From Daphnia pulex (lineage: Eukaryota; Arthropoda; Branchiopoda; Diplostraca; Daphniidae): a stretch of DNA of 64,000 nucleotides. The position numbers and the translations under genes are program-made. The stretch is from assembly GCF_021134715.1 (NCBI RefSeq), contig NC_060024.1, positions 7,564,001 through 7,628,000 on the forward strand, given 5' to 3'. Of this stretch, positions 40,068-53,948 are shown in pieces. The notes below the pieces were generated by a model. That model made no database searches, was not told the DNA's origin, and saw only the letters and a program-made list of their open reading frames with translations. Numbering within the stretch: position 1 is the first letter of the stretch; each line of letters begins with the position of its first letter.

Positions 40068-43000
40068 CTTGGCTCTTGTTTTCAAGCGTTTTTCCCCCCG
40101 ACTATTTATCCACACACACTCACACACACAACTACACACACGCTACACACACTACACGACGCACGCAAGTATATCCCAGTGTTGGCGAAAGTAATAAAAA
40201 TAAAAATTCAACTCGTTCCAAATAATTCACTAATTGAGTTGGCGTCAATTTCACACGGATAAGAAACCCGCCCCACGAACCCCCGATGAAAAAAAAAATT
40301 AGAATAAAGTCGGCTTCGGTGTGTGAGTGTGTTAGAAGACTGTCAAAGGAAACATCACACTCGTGTGTATATTCCCCCCTGATACACGGGGGCGCGCAGA
40401 GCACAGCAGCAGAGCAGCCCAACAAAAGAAAATTTCCTTCCCATTCCCCCTTTTCCCAGCTACTACGGGATCGGACGCTCACAAGCCTCTTCTAGAGCGG
40501 CGTGCGCATTTGAACTTCTTTTCGTTTTGAAAAAATTTCCACTTTTTCAGTTGTTAACGACAGTTTAGTTTAATGATTCTCGAAAGGTTACACGTGTATG
40601 ATGCTTTATATGTAAAAATAATCTGATCTGATCCGGCATCTATTTTCAATGGTTGGTTTTGTTCAGTCAGCATGGAAATGAATTCCGCGAAGGTTGAACA
40701 AAGGGTTCAATGTTTCCTCGGCAAGAAATTCGGGTATAGCTCGCTGGGAAATAAATTTGACTCGACATTCACGCTAGATTAAAGACTGCACATCGTCTTC
40801 TTTTGAAAAGTCAAGAAGTGAGTCTTTTTTTTCGGTCCTATTCAAGTCAAATGTTGGCCAGAGAGATGAATCTTGTCAGCGCATTCACAAGTCGGCGGTT
40901 TTTCTTTTTGAGGAAAAGGTTTACGACCAACGCATTTCCGCTTCAGACGGGAATCGTTCGGTAACTCCAGTGATCATTTCTTGAAAAACGGCAGTGAAAC
41001 GGTAACGCTGTTGCTGCTAGATTGACGATCAACAGCCGGGTGTTTTATTGTCTCTTTATACTTCCCTCAACAAACTATGGTCATATGTAATAGAAGAAAA
41101 TAAGAGATCATAAACTAGTGAAAGTTTCATCTAGTCAAAACTGGATGCCCTTTGATGTCATAAACAAGACGACAATCAGGCTTCTTCTAACTATGATTAC
41201 ATTGGAGAATAAAGAGGAGGGGGGGTGGTATAAGAAAAGTAATTTAACTAATAGAAGAAAAAACAAAGCGGCCCTTGTGAAAAAGCCGCTTTGTTTAGAG
41301 GCTCTGTCGGAGCGGAAATTGCGATTAGGCTATTTCTCAGAAAACAGCTGTCTGCACTCCAGTATGAATCAAGAAAAGGTAGAGAGTAGAGCGCGTTTTT
41401 ATTGAACCTACTTAAAAATAAAAAAAAGCTAAGGCCGTCGTTCAATAATTATCAAGCAGCGGCTAATACTGTTCGCTTCATCGCTGCCTTGGTGGTCGCG
41501 ATGACCTAGCTCTTTTTTTCTAAACAAACACATTTTCATTACCGGAACCTTATTTTTTCCCCATCCAGAAAAATAGATATAAAACACAAATAAGAACCCG
41601 GCGACGACGAGAAATTTTCGTGATGTAAAGTATCAATAAAAATTCGAGCGTTGATGGGGCTTTTCTCAGTATCACAGTTTCAAACGGCATCCACCGTGAA
41701 AATACCAATGTCCTAGTTGCCCAAGATTTACAGTCAACTAACTGGTTCTCGTTGTACTGTTCTCCTGTTGCGAGGGAATTTCTTCCTAAAGAGATTGTGA
41801 AATTAAATTTTTTTTCTTTTTTAGAAAAAAAGTGCCACGTTGTATTTTCGTACGGATCAAGGTATATCTGACGGTTTATAACGCAACGACGACACACCAA
41901 ACTGAGGAGGATATAGAGACCGAGAAGCAGCAAATAAAAATGAACAGAGTGAAAAATTGAGGATTTCTCCAACAACAAATCAGAAAAAAAAAAAGTTATC
42001 AGGAAAGTGGTATTATAAAACGTCGCACACATGTAATGAGAAATAAGAGCAGATAGGGGATGGGAGAACCAACTGAAGATGGTTGAGGGATGGGGGGTAG
42101 TGCACTGCTCGATACGAATGGAAAAATACGTCTGTCCCCAGTGAGATGTCAGCAGCAATTAGAAATAAAAGGAGAATTCGACCAAACTCAACCAAATTCA
42201 TCATCTAATAATATCAGGGCGAGATGGAAGCAAACCAAAAGACAAAATCGGACGAGCGGACAGGTCGCAAGAATTTCATCACTTGGGATCAGCACTTCAA
42301 CATAACGGCAATATGCATTTAATTAAAAGGAGGGGGTAGGGAGGGGGAACGAAACGAGCAAAAAAACAAGAGCCTTTCAAAGAGCTAGCGTGATCTTTTT
42401 AGGATGACCCATGGCACACAATTTTCAATCAAACTTTCCTCTTTTTCATAGTGACAGCTCTAAATTCACTCGAAACCAGTCAGCTAAATTTCGTTTTGTT
42501 TTTAATTTTGTATATCTAGTCGCGTTTTCATGAATGTCGTATTGCTAGGTATATAGTGTTTTTGTTTTCTTCTTTTTAGACAGACTGGTTCCGAAGCACT
42601 CGGAACTTTTCCTTCCTACCGATTTTCAGTATCATTTTTCTACAGACGAAAAAGAAAGAAAAAATTTAAAAATCGCTCAACATAAAAAAAACTGCGGAAA
42701 GGATTACAAATGAGGCTTTACAGGAAAAAAAAAGGAAGATTCGAGGGAGAGAAATATGTCCGATTTTGTTCAGTCTGAATTTCGTAGTAATGGGGGAGTA
42801 GTAGGGGAAACAAGCACACAAATCATACAACCAGGTAGAATACTCGTGATACGAAGGTAAGGGTGAACGAGCAGGATGTTCACTGTAAGCACGCAGGCAA
42901 AGAAGAAGTCTCATTGTAAGTTTTTTTTTAAGAGTTTGGAATCGATCTACGTTGTATAAGAGAAAGAAGAATGGGACAAGGGGGTACCAGTCGCGCTACT

Positions 43001-43272
43001 ATTTGTACTCTCACAACAAAACGTTGATCTATGCGGGAAATCAAAATTTAAAAAGAAAACAAAGTTTCCGCAGAGAATTCGTGAAAGCTAGCTAGGATCC
43101 AGAAGAATCCCAAACGTCGAGTCCAACCGCGTGTGATAGACTTGAAAGAAAAACACAGCTGGTAGAGACTAAGCGGAGCGACGATATTGTTGGTTGAAGT
43201 AGTAATACTTTTTCTTGCGGAAGAGGAAGAGAAAACTGTCAGTGTGGCGGGTCGTAGTCAAATCAGAAGATA
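40068..43272. other. daughterless promoter side and HMG20 3' UTR; no gene seen
   Basis: The first 400 bases beyond 40067 hold the daughterless 5' UTR, with CA-rich tracts (ACACAC around 40110-40160) and a GC-rich stretch at 40385-40420. The right-hand side is downstream of the HMG-box gene stop and probably its 3' UTR. A minus-strand open frame at 41550-42158 is Phe/Leu-rich and AT-driven, and I do not accept it as coding. Confidence 0.5.
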
Positions 43273-45858
43273 TTAGGCGGAATAATTCAGACGCGATATG
43301 ATATCGCGAGCGGCGGCAATCAATCCAGCATTTTCAGGCGATCCTTCCTGGATTATGGAGCGCAAATGGGCCATGTAGTTATCCACCGTTTGTGACGTCG
43401 GAGTCTCATTATAACCTTGAAAAAATGAAAAGAAACAAAAAATTATTGCCGTTGGTTAAAGCGCTGGCCTTCATCAGGAATCGTGAAGCGTTTAGTTACA
43501 TATTTCGATCGGATTTACTTTTAAGGAAACCAAATTGTCAAAACCAACTCTGAATCTTGATTGAATGAACGAAGGCTACTGCAAACCCCCTTTTTTTTCT
43601 CAAGAAAAGCAAGAATGGTGTGCCAAGAAAAGGACAGATAAAAAAAGTTCAGCGAAAGTTGTCGAAATTCGTACCTTAGCGGCTACTCGATTGGAATCAG
43701 ATATAGAAACAGGCTAGTATTTCCAGATTTGGTCCATTCTTAAATCTGAATAGATTCTGAAAGTTGGTTCACCTGGAAGGGGCAAATGGGCAAAACTGTT
43801 GGCCAGCACATCGCGCAGGCTGTCGAGGTGATGCTGTAGCGCGGCGCTGTGTCGTCGCTGCTGCTCTGTTTCCGCTTCCAGTCGACTGACGGCCGCTTGA
43901 AGAGTCTCGACGTGCTTCCGCAGGGCGCTATTCTGCTCCTCGTACTCGGCTGAAGCTTTCCGCAGCTGCCGCAGCTCTGTTTCTCGGACTAAGACGGGGC
44001 AGGACCATTACAGGGTTGTCAAGGGTTCAAAGGAATTTCTTTATGATTTGAATGGAATGGTAGTCCAGACAAATTTTTGGTGTCAACGGAAAAAATTCCG
44101 ATTCTACTTGGCTTTGGCTCAATAGTTTTAAAATAACCAATGTGTCATAATCTTCGGCAACTTAAACAGCTAAAAATCTTACTTGAGCATGCAATTTTGT
44201 ACTTTTTCATTACCCTAAGAAATCACTACCATCACAATGGCATTGTAAACCCAGCAATTTCTTTTATTCATTCCGTAAAAACTTTGGAATAAGCATAAAA
44301 TCCCACACTTATTTTTATCACTGAATACACGCAATCTTAAAACATTTCCCCATGAGATATACTCAAATCCTTCAAAGTATACATTGGTGGTTAAAAAGTT
44401 ATGGATCAAATCCTTTTCACAAAACAATTAAATTTCTTGCATTGAAGAAGGCCTGCACCCCAGTCGCTACACGAGAAAATGACACATCGGCAGCTTAGCT
44501 CGTTTAGCATCTACTATTGAATCATTTTGAAAAGCCACATCAAACATAACAGGGTTAGAAGGAAACGGTTTCAAGGTGATGGGTAAGAAGGAATAGCCAG
44601 ACCCATGCATTGGTGCAATGCTCACTAGATTAAAAATAGGCCAAGATCCATCACACTGCCTACAACTGTAACTTTTCTTTTTTACACGCCTTGAGCGTAG
44701 TGTACGGCTAGAAGGCAGTGTGGTGGAGTCTTCTTAACTATAAGAGCCAAAAACTTGTCCTACACAATACATCTTAATTGAGATCCTTCTTTTGTTTTTT
44801 AAGAAAACCAGTTTTTTTTAATCTATTTGTTTTTGAAACAAAAGGTCCTTAACAAATCAAATTCTAACTAAATGAACAACATAAAAATAATGCATTTCCA
44901 TTTCAAACTACACATAGAAATTTTATTAAAATAATCGTACCTTTGTTGTGATCGAGAAATTCTTCCGTGAAGATGGGAATGTCGAACACACCGACTTGAT
45001 TTCCTGACCCATCAGGACGGTGACCAGCGGCATTGTTACTTCTATCGCCATGCTGTTGATGTTGCCCTGGCTGCATATGTTGGACAATATGCAACTGGGG
45101 GTTGTAACTCTGGATTTGTTGAATGTATGGCTGAGCCTGGACTTGGCTGTGAGATGAATGTGCCGCCGGTTGTTGCTGTACATGACGTGTGTTTTTGATA
45201 AAAATTAATGTACACAGATAGAAGGAAAAACCAATGTTACCTGTGACTGAGATTGATGAGTAGCTTGCATAGCTTGTCTTTGTTGTTGTTGCAAATGTAA
45301 TTGTTGTTGAACATGTTGCTGTTGTTGCTGTTGAACATAGCTTTTGTAAGCTTCTGTCTGTTGATATTCTTGCAATTCTTTTTGATAGCGTTGACGGTCC
45401 TGTTCAGCAGCTTGCATATATTTTTGCTTTTCCTCAGCAGGTAGTTGAGTCCATTCTTGGGCCATTATTTTCATAATATCAGCAAAACCTGCACTTGGAT
45501 TGGCAGCTCGTACTTGTTCTCTTCTTTCGTTTAGGAACCGTACATAACCTGCAAAATTAAAAATGTTTAAAATCAATGGAATGCCCTATAAGTAACTGAA
45601 TAAAGTTGAAGTAAAATCAAAGATGCTCAGAAGCAAATATGTCTAATAGTTAAATTTAGAGTGAACAAGGACAAGAATATCTATACCATTAACAGGTTGA
45701 CGAGGGGCTCCTGGACCAAGATCTTGATTCCTTTTCCTCTTTTTACTTGTTTTGCCTGCACCTCCTCCTCCTGCACTACGATTTTTAGTGGTTGGTTCTG
45801 GATTTGTGTGCTGCTGGTGCATATTGGTTGCATTAGACTGCTGGTGATGACCTTCCAT
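43273..45858 (-). CDS. HMG20A: HMG20A/HMG20B-type HMG-box protein
   Basis: A chromatin protein; vertebrate HMG20B (BRAF35) is part of the LSD1-CoREST complex and HMG20A counteracts it. Five exons: 45687-45858, 45241-45548, 44941-45175, 43773-43988 and 43273-43415. They total 1074 nt (357 residues; human HMG20A is 347), all in phase. Order: a basic N-terminus with KTSKKRKRN; the HMG box at about residues 56-125 (GYVRFLNERREQVRAANPSA ... YMQAAEQDRQRYQKELQEY); a Gln-rich stretch from codon-rich CAA/CAG; IPIFTEEFLDHNKVREAELR-like sequence (here VRETELRQLRK); a leucine-rich coiled coil (about 240-310); and a C-terminal VDNYMAHLRSIIQE...ARDIISRLNYSA. The Gln tract is longer than in vertebrates. A vs B cannot be separated; arthropods usually have one gene. 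Confidence 0.93.
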
Positions 45859-47180
45859 TACTTATACCTGGAAATGTTTACAAATCATAAGTTTAGACCA
45901 TTAAATTTTGAAACTTAAATATACAACAAGACAAAACGCAAATTAGCAAGCTATCAGGGGGAGGTAAAAGACTTAATAAATTCAACCTAATCGATATGCG
46001 TCACTTTTGAACGCCATTAAACCGATGTTGTTGGTGGTCCTATTTACTGGTCAGTTGCACCTCCAAACCAAGATATTTAAGACTTAATATAACGTATAAA
46101 ACCTGTTACCTCGAAGAGTAATGCATGTAGATCAGAAAAAGGCCGAGATTTCAGATAAATTGTCTAAATTCGGAGGGTAAAAATTCCGACCACGAAAGGC
46201 AACACGAGGCGAGGTCGAACAAGAAAAAGCCAAGCAAGCAAGCAGCGTATCACAGCGTATGCCTGGACTTCAGAACCCTCTTCTTACCGGGATGCGCCAA
46301 ATGAAACGTTGATACATACATGCCTTCTAGCTAGGCTTCACTTTCCCGCCATTTCTGAACATTCTTTATTAAACAAAATTGTCATTCGTTGAAATCTGCG
46401 ATTTCTTTTTAATTACAAGTTTTCAATGAAATATGTGTTCGAATTATATTGTTAAGTAAAAAGTATAACCAGAAGAAGCTTAAATTTGATTTTCTCCGCG
46501 TCAAAAATCACATGTACCTAGATGGAGTGTTTTCGATGTCGAAAACTCGAAATTACATTTGCTAATCGTGAATTTTTTTTTAAAACGGAATATCATCGAA
46601 TTAGAAATGTGCAGATAAAATTGCAGCTAGGAACAGTAATCATATTCTACAAATGTAATTGAAATCAATCTGCTCCCTAATTTATTTAATTAACAGATAG
46701 TCCACGCACATTTTGCTGGCAATTTTAAATAAGCAGCATTTTCGTAATTTTCGTTTGTATTCATTTACAGATTTGGTTACATAACCAACGTAAATATTGT
46801 CTTTTATACCATTGCTATTCAGAACTACGAGTAAAAAGAAAGCGAAGATTACCCAATGAAGAAATACATTTTGAAACACGACCTGTGTCATCATTTTATT
46901 TCGTAAGCTAAGCAAATAGCATGTAGACACAGCAATAACGCTGGTTATTATACTCATGGTGCAATACCTTATTACCTTGCGATTCTCACGAGCGGAACCG
47001 TCTAATATAGATATTAGAATACAATCGTCAAGTTTGCCGGAATTCATAGACTACAGGCGAACGGCAAACCTTAGAGCTTAGACTTCAGAGGATCCGGCTT
47101 TATTTTTAAAAATAGAAATAAATTGTAGCTAGTCCTGATCTTCCCCCAACCAGGTATCTTTCCCCCAGGTCAAATTTGTT
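45859..47180. other. intergenic region upstream of the HMG-box gene
   Basis: Contains the HMG20-like 5' UTR and promoter (45859-46370). Beyond that only a weak frame is visible, listed separately at 46682-47047. Confidence 0.5.
46682..47047 (-). CDS. hypothetical 121-residue membrane protein, weak
   Basis: A single open frame with an ATG, and two hydrophobic stretches: residues about 31-47 (SIITSVIAVSTCYLLSL) and about 64-80 (WVIFAFFLLVVLNS). The C-terminus is basic and Cys-containing (YKRKLRKCCLFKIASK). It resembles a small two-pass membrane protein, but I do not recognise it, and AT-rich DNA readily gives hydrophobic frames. Confidence 0.25.
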   Translation of the reverse strand: MNSGKLDDCILISILDGSARENRKVIRYCTMSIITSVIAVSTCYLLSLRNKMMTQVVFQNVFLHWVIFAFFLLVVLNSNGIKDNIYVGYVTKSVNEYKRKLRKCCLFKIASKMCVDYLLIK

Positions 47181-48736
47181 TCAAGACCCTTTGGGCCTTT
47201 GTTCTCCTTCACTAAACAAAAGACACCAGCCGTTCAATGCATTTTAGGTAGACTGACCGCTGCTTGAAATTTCCAATCACGTTCTTTCTCCAAGCTAAGA
47301 AAAAAAAAAAAAACTTTACAATGGGCGTTGGACGAAGATGTCTTCATACTCGAGTTGTTGGAATAAATTATGACATATTTTGAAGGGAATAATACATATA
47401 ACAGTTCGTAACACTAGTTTAAGCCTCATGTACTATTTGCAGAAAACATCTTGATTCAATGGAGGGTTTCATTTTAATTTTAATTTCGAAGGAATTTAAA
47501 GGCCATAAAGGAAAAACAATTCTAGCGGAAACCCATGGGTGTTCTACTCAAAATCTTTGAATTTGTTTGTTTGAAAAAAAAAATGAAAATAAACAAAACA
47601 ACGCACTGATGGAGCCAGTTTTATTTTCAGCACTATCCCATACGGGCCGCATTTTGCCTATAACCTAGAAGAATAATACGTTTACATTTTCATTAGTTTT
47701 AGTTTAGTTTTAACTTATAAAGGACTGTATCAGGATTCTACATCCGTTCCGTACATATCAAATTGTAGCTGGGTATTTAAAAAAAAATTGTTACATAATT
47801 TTTGCCATCTATTGGTTAAGAACCATAACACACAACGATACCATGACAAAAATTGACAAAAGCTCGTTATTCCAATTCCAGTAATAAAGAAGGACCATTA
47901 GTCCGTTACATTACTTAACCTAATCAGTTTGCAATGCCAAATCGATAAAAGCTCTTACTCGTTATCTTATCACTCCCATTCTTTTTCATTTTACGAATAT
48001 TTATTCAAGTTAACCAATAAGATACCGAGAAAAAAGAATTACACATAACTTAAGTATTTCAGTATTGAAGCCAAAAACAATCCTTGAAATTGTTGTCACT
48101 GATTTACATTTTCTTGGTTTTCCTTCATCTATTGGCTTACTTCTTTTAAAAATACAATAATTTAACAAGATGGACGTTTTCTTTCTAAAAACATAGAGCG
48201 CGTAGAACAAATCGTCAAATCCAAACTTCCCACCAAACTGTGAAATGCAACGCTGTGAAAAAACTTTGACTCCACGCACAAGCAGGAGTAAGCAGCTGTT
48301 CTTATGCCTTAGGGCAAAACTCGCATATCCTTCATACACATAGTATGTAACGGACAATTTTTCATCGATTTTCTTCGAAATTTCAAAGTGGGTGTTTGAA
48401 ATTAACATTTGAATTTCTGAGTTGTATTTATTACATTGTTTTGTAATGAATGAGAAAACTGCAACGAAATTTCATGGCACAAACACAAACGAAGTAGGAA
48501 ATAGTAAGGTGCGTTTCACCACCTTAGTTTGGAGAAAGTAAAGATACAAGAAGAGCTTCGAAACCAGCCATAAGCATACTTACCTGGCTCAGAGGCAACC
48601 ATGATCACTAAGGTGGTTCCTCCAGGGCGAGGCCTTTCCATTGCACTACGGATGGGCTGACCCTTGCGATTAATCCAAATGTGATTAACTCGGGAGTACA
48701 ATTTTTGGTAGTGGGGGACTGCGTTCGCGCCGTTCC
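47181..48736 (-). CDS. candidate small spliced gene of unknown function
   Basis: The strongest piece is 48584-48736, 51 codons between a TATTTATCAG acceptor and a GTAAGTATG donor. It includes HYQKLYSRVNHIWINRKGQP, then PRPGGTTLVIMVASEP. It enters and leaves in phase 1. A 37-base piece at 47258-47294 and a terminal piece at 47181-47211 have usable splice signals and would end in a basic tail at a TGA. A different acceptor four bases on at the last exon gives another plausible end (TNLTWGKDTWLGEDQD). The 5' exon is not found. I do not recognise the family; only the 51-codon exon has real weight. Confidence 0.3.
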
Positions 48737-49539
48737 CTGATAAATACAATAAAATTAAAGATGGATGATGAATCTATAATTCCAGTAGGCACACCACTTC
48801 TCACTCATAATGAATGCAGATATGTTATATTAAGTTAAACAGCATGCGTCGTGTATGTACAGTACATAAATAGTTAGCATTTGTGCCGTCTTTGTTACGA
48901 TGTAACGACACCTTCAAATTTTCCCCATTTACCAAACTGATGAACCCTGGTTTAGTTGTAGAGAGAGGCTAACTAGTCTAAATGTAAAGGTGCTCTCTTG
49001 GATCTAAGAAACTGTTCTCTCTGTGTATTTTCTCTTCATGGTGATGGCACTGTCGAACTCGTGAAGGGCGTGGTCTTGGGTGTGGTCGGCAGTGAAAGTT
49101 ATTGGGAGTCTGAGCTCGTTGAACATTGCAGTGCCAGCTCCTTAAGGCTGCGTTCAACCACAGCGTCGGCGTCGCCCGTTACCCCGTGCTCGTGACGAAT
49201 ACTATAATTCGTATTTATTGGTAGCTTAAATTATACGCATTGTGAATCGGAACATGATTGACATAAATATACAATTTTTTTTCGAATATGTTGAAATATA
49301 TTGTTAACATTATGCTATCATCAGCGTACAAATAATTGAAGCAATCCTATTCACAAAAAGAAAAGGATAATTAAAATTGAAAATTACTGACATTGTGACA
49401 TTGATGAACTTGTGTGTATTTTAGAAGACGATCACCGGTAATGTGTAACGCATTCATTGTTGCAACCTATACGGACTAATCGAAGTGATTTTGACATCAA
49501 AACACAAATATTTAGATCATTATTTGGAAATGAAAATGC
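48737..49539. other. interval between candidate gene and Ance
   Basis: No secure gene. TTTATT at about 49216-49221 reads AATAAA on the minus strand, about 320 bases past the Ance stop, and may be its poly(A) signal. The GC-richer segment 49020-49195 is open in one frame on each strand, but neither product is recognisable. Confidence 0.4.
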
Positions 49540-52153
49540 TTAATCAAATCCGATTGTGTAATTTAATCTACGATTTTCAATCACCAACCACTCGTGCAGT
49601 GGTTGGTAGTAGTCCATCAACGGTTGCGCATCAATTTTTGGATTTTCTTCGAGGGTAAGGACTTTGAGTGCCACATTCCAGGGATGACTACTACCCAACG
49701 ACATCATCTCTCTGTACGTGATCGACACAACAGAACACCGCCACTTTTTAGTGATTGCAAGTTGTAATTGTTATAATTAATACCTGAGGCGGTTGCCGGC
49801 TTCGATCGATCCATAAATGTCGCATTGGTTGAGTGGCTTTCCAAAACGAGGTCCTTGACCACTGGCTTCACACAGAGCTTGGAAAATTTGCACTTGAAGG
49901 ACGCTACTCAGAAAATACCTGGTCCATCGAGTGTTATTTTTCCCACGTGAAGAAGTGGAACATGTAAATAGTATTTTAACGCATTGCTAAATACTTTATG
50001 TGCCTAGATGTGTGAGCCTACCTTATGTAAGGGGTGTTACTAATTATGTGAAATTTGCTTGCGGGATCAAAATCTTTTTCGGAGCGCTCGATCGGAGGAA
50101 CTATTCCTATTATTTGCAGAAACATAAATATATTTAACAGAATTTAACATGCGTGTTATAGATGAGATATTTTGAACGCGTCTACCTTGATATTTAAGTT
50201 TAAGATTCCACCAAGCTTGATTATATTGATTTGGTTTTATTTGACCTGCCATGACACCCCAACGCCATTTTTCCAAGGCTAAACTAAATGGTAATATTGG
50301 TATTTTCACTAAAGCTTGCCGCAGAAGATTGATAATATCTAGATCTAGAAAAGAAATTTAACGTTCAACATTGTAAACAAAAATATCAAAACATTTTCAA
50401 ACATAATTAAATACCTTTGGGGTTAGTTTTGTTGCCTGTACTCACAAATCCAAGCCTATGACGATGCTTTGTCGCCATTGCTGCGTAAATAATAGTGTCC
50501 CCAATTGCTTCGTGGAAAGCAGAGCTAGCCCCAGACTAAACGTAAAGAAGTTAATATCATTCTTGTTGCAGAATATGCTGCTTATGCTTTACGCCATGGG
50601 CCTAATAAATTAACTCACACGAAAGAGAAATGGCTGATGGCTATAAGTTAAAAAGTAATATAAATGGCCCATTTCATGATGAAGGGTGTAGAAATCATCT
50701 TCGTTAATTTTCCCGCACATCAAAAGTCTTTCAAAAAAGGAATAAAATAATTATGATTTTCATGTTTTAAAAATTCGTTGTTTTAAACGTATTAGCACCT
50801 AACGTCTTCCTGAGAGTAGAAATCCGTGGCGGAACCGTGACAAACTGGTTTCCGACCATCATTAGGTCGAACAAACTGCGAGCGAGTCCAAAAAGTGGGC
50901 GGAAGTGGTTGAAAGCCTAACGATAGGAAAAAATCTTGCGCCACTTCCACCAGTTGGTTGAATGATGAATAGCGCCTGCGCAAAACTTGTGTGGCATCTT
51001 CCCCTCCCGAAAGCGCTGCGGTTGGTAGCAACTGTGGTAAAATCGGTTCCCAGTTTTGCGCCCACATATTTCCTTCAGTCAATATGATAAAAATTCAGAA
51101 AAAATTCAGAATTTTCTATTTTTACAGTGAATTTCTAGTAAATAAATAAAAAAACATACCTAAAACATGAGCGGGCAAAGGACGATCTGAATGAACCACT
51201 CCTGTTTTGTCGATGGCAGCCAAGCGACCTCTAACAAATGCATGCAGCTGAACGTATAAAGGTTGAATTGTTGCATATAGATCATCCACAATTTTTTCCA
51301 AGTTACTGATTCCCAGTTCATTCTTCCATATTTCACTTGTATCGTGAAAACCTAAAATTTCCTCAATAGTTATTGGAGAAATCAAATAATAGTCGCGTTT
51401 ACACCAACAACTGTACCTGCTGATTGGACCCCCAAGTTGTTGATTTCAATCATGCGACTAAATAATTGCTTAGATGGCGGCCCAACAGCATTTCGCCAAC
51501 CGGACCAAGCTTCAAGTAAAGTGGAATAATCTCGGGTTTTGGCCATGACGTCTTTAATCTCACTTTCGCCAGTGTAATTGTAACCGGCCACGTTGACGAC
51601 TGCTTCGGAATAGATTGCTTGCAATCGTGACGAAGTTTCTACCAACATTCTTTTCAAATTATCGTTTTAAAATTACTCGTATTAGGCCTAAGAATTATTA
51701 TCAATAGAAAAGTTTACTGACTTAGTTTGTTCTTCATTTAATCGTGTTCCATGGCATAATCGAGCCATCATTCTCTGTTGTCTTCGACTTAATAGTCCTA
51801 CAGCCCATCTCTTCCGTTCCTCACATAATTTGGCATTGAATTTCGATCGGGATCGCTCTTCTCTACTCAATTCTTTAACGGCTAATGTCGTTCTGTTGGT
51901 GTGAATTTGCCACGATAAAGTCGCATGCCTATTTGCCGCTTTCTCGAGCTTTTGGTTAACTTTTGATAACCATTTGTCAGCTGAATTACGATAATCTTCT
52001 ACAATTTTAAAATATCGAATTTAAAAAATACATTGTTTCGCCTTTTTAATTTTATTAATAGTTACCGAGTTGTTGATTTTTTGGGGATGGTGACACCTGA
52101 CAAGTGACTAAGAAAAGGAGCACTAAGTGGAACAGAGCTAATCGATGATCCAT
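49540..52153 (-). CDS. Ance: angiotensin-converting enzyme-like secreted peptidase (M2 family)
   Basis: A zinc dipeptidyl carboxypeptidase. Eleven exons: 52066-52153, 51722-51998, 51417-51649, 51160-51351, 50799-51072, 50619-50727, 50415-50535, 50186-50344, 50022-50106, 49784-49918 and 49540-49711. They sum to 1845 nt (614 residues), the length of fly AnCE. An N-terminal signal peptide ([18 protein letters not shown]) is present and no C-terminal membrane anchor, so it is secreted with a single catalytic domain. The zinc motif [14 protein letters not shown] sits near residue 370, with the third ligand in FHEAIGDTI. Other family blocks are [44 protein letters not shown] and GSSHPW. All the active-site residues I can check are intact. 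In arthropods such enzymes process peptides in haemolymph and reproduction. The exon 51722-51998 donor is GTCAGT; a competing GTAAAC three bases on would break the frame. Confidence 0.95.
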
Positions 52154-53948
52154 GCCCTTGCAACCGCTCCGGAGAGAGGAACCAGGCCGACTGTCGGCCA
52201 CCGCTTCGGTGACACCCAAAACAACACCTTATCTGCGGCGGAGATTGAGCATTTCTAACAACATACTAAATAACTGAATAACAAAAAAACGCTGAAAATT
52301 TGTACGCATTAACGAGACTCATTGTCGAATTTTTGAAGAAAAAAAACTATTTTTTCATTTAACACGATAAAGAATGAACACATTTCTTAATTTTATCATG
52401 TATTTAAAAAAAAATCAGTGGTGTTCGTTATTTTGTTCTTTAAAATACTGGTAAAGCGTCTGCTTGAAACGCAAATTTTGAAAAGCTAAAGGTTGTAAAA
52501 AAGATTTTTAGCAACAAAAACGATAAAGGTCGCAATGAAAAGAAAAATAATGTAAATCTTTTAAAAAAATGAAATGAATAACGCAACAAATGGAAACCCC
52601 CCCCCCCAAAAAAAAAGATTAATAATAACATGCAATAATGAATCCTGAAAAAAAGGAAAACGGAAAAATACTACCGGTACGATAAACCTGTGACTTATTT
52701 TTTGTCAGTTTTTAGGGATTGAGATTTGTACAATCTATAGATGATAGTAGATATCTATACAGTAGATCTATAGATATATAACCATCGACGACTCAATTTG
52801 AATTTATTTTAGAGAGGAGACTGCGGTGTGATGGGTTCTAGGGATTTAATTCGATAGGTAAGCACTACCAAACAGTACAGCGCACAGCGGTATTTTTAAA
52901 ACTATTTGTGTTAGTATAACCACGACTATCCTCGAATCCTCGGACCGCCTCAGACGAATCCATGAAAGGTTCTTGGCGTAGATAATTAAAAAAATACTTA
53001 TTTTGGTACAGTGTGCATCACAGGACTGTCAGATCTGCCTTGCGTCTATAGTATCTGGTTACCATCACGGACCTGCTGCATCCGTACGGTTACGCTGCCA
53101 GCAGACAATTAGTCGCTGAAATAGCAATGGTTGGCCGTGGCATCAAAACTCGGAAGTAATCATTTGTAGCGCTGGGAAGACACGACTATAGGCAAAATCC
53201 TGGACATGTATTTGTAAAAATTAGTTTTATTACCAAATATGAATAATAAAAAAAATTACATTTTCTTTTTCTGTTAAATGAGATTAATTTGTTTACATAA
53301 TAAATTTTTGCTCAAGAAATCGTGAAATCCCCCCATTTCAGTGAGTCATTGCAACTCTGCAATGAATATGTCCTACCCATTAACATAAAGCGGATCATAA
53401 AGGCTATGGAAGGATCAGGGAAGGATATCGAAGTTTAAAAGATTACGTTAATTCAACTCAATGCTAAGATCTAGTTGTACAGTATCTTTCACAATATTTT
53501 TATCCCTGAAGAATTCCTATCCTTCAGGTTCTATATTGCATTAACGCCCTCCAACTGAAAAACTCTGACACAACGCTTAAGCGCAGTGTACGAAAAGGGG
53601 AATTCCCTTCCCTGCTTTTTTTGAGGGGGGACAATGGGAGCTAAGAAAAAGAGGAATGAATTCACCAGTCTTTTTTGGGGGGTGGGGGTGGGGTGGCTGG
53701 GTTCAACTGTTCAAGGGGAGCTAAGAAAAAGGGGAATTCCCTCCCTTACAATACCATCTAGCGGGAAAGCAAGAAGCAGTTTCCTTCGGCAATTTTTAAT
53801 AGTTTTCCTTATTGGGAAATATGAAGTAAATCAAGATAAAAACAAATAGAAGAATTTAGGTCCCAGTCTCTATTAAACACTATGGCATACCACATATTAA
53901 TAGCATATAGAGGCTATTCACCTCGCGGTTTCGCGAGTCAATTGTTTC
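52154..53948. other. intergenic region downstream of which mobile elements begin
   Basis: Ance 5' UTR/promoter at the left, then AT-rich sequence. 53590-53740 has an imperfect direct repeat: GGGAGCTAAGAAAAA occurs twice (about 53636 and 53716), each near GGGGAATTCCC. No coding exon is seen; small frames here are low-complexity. Confidence 0.5.

Noticed and set aside
41550-42158. 202-residue minus-strand hydrophobic frame
   Set aside because: Phe/Leu/Ser-rich product of AT-rich DNA with no start context or known family, and probably inside a 3' UTR.
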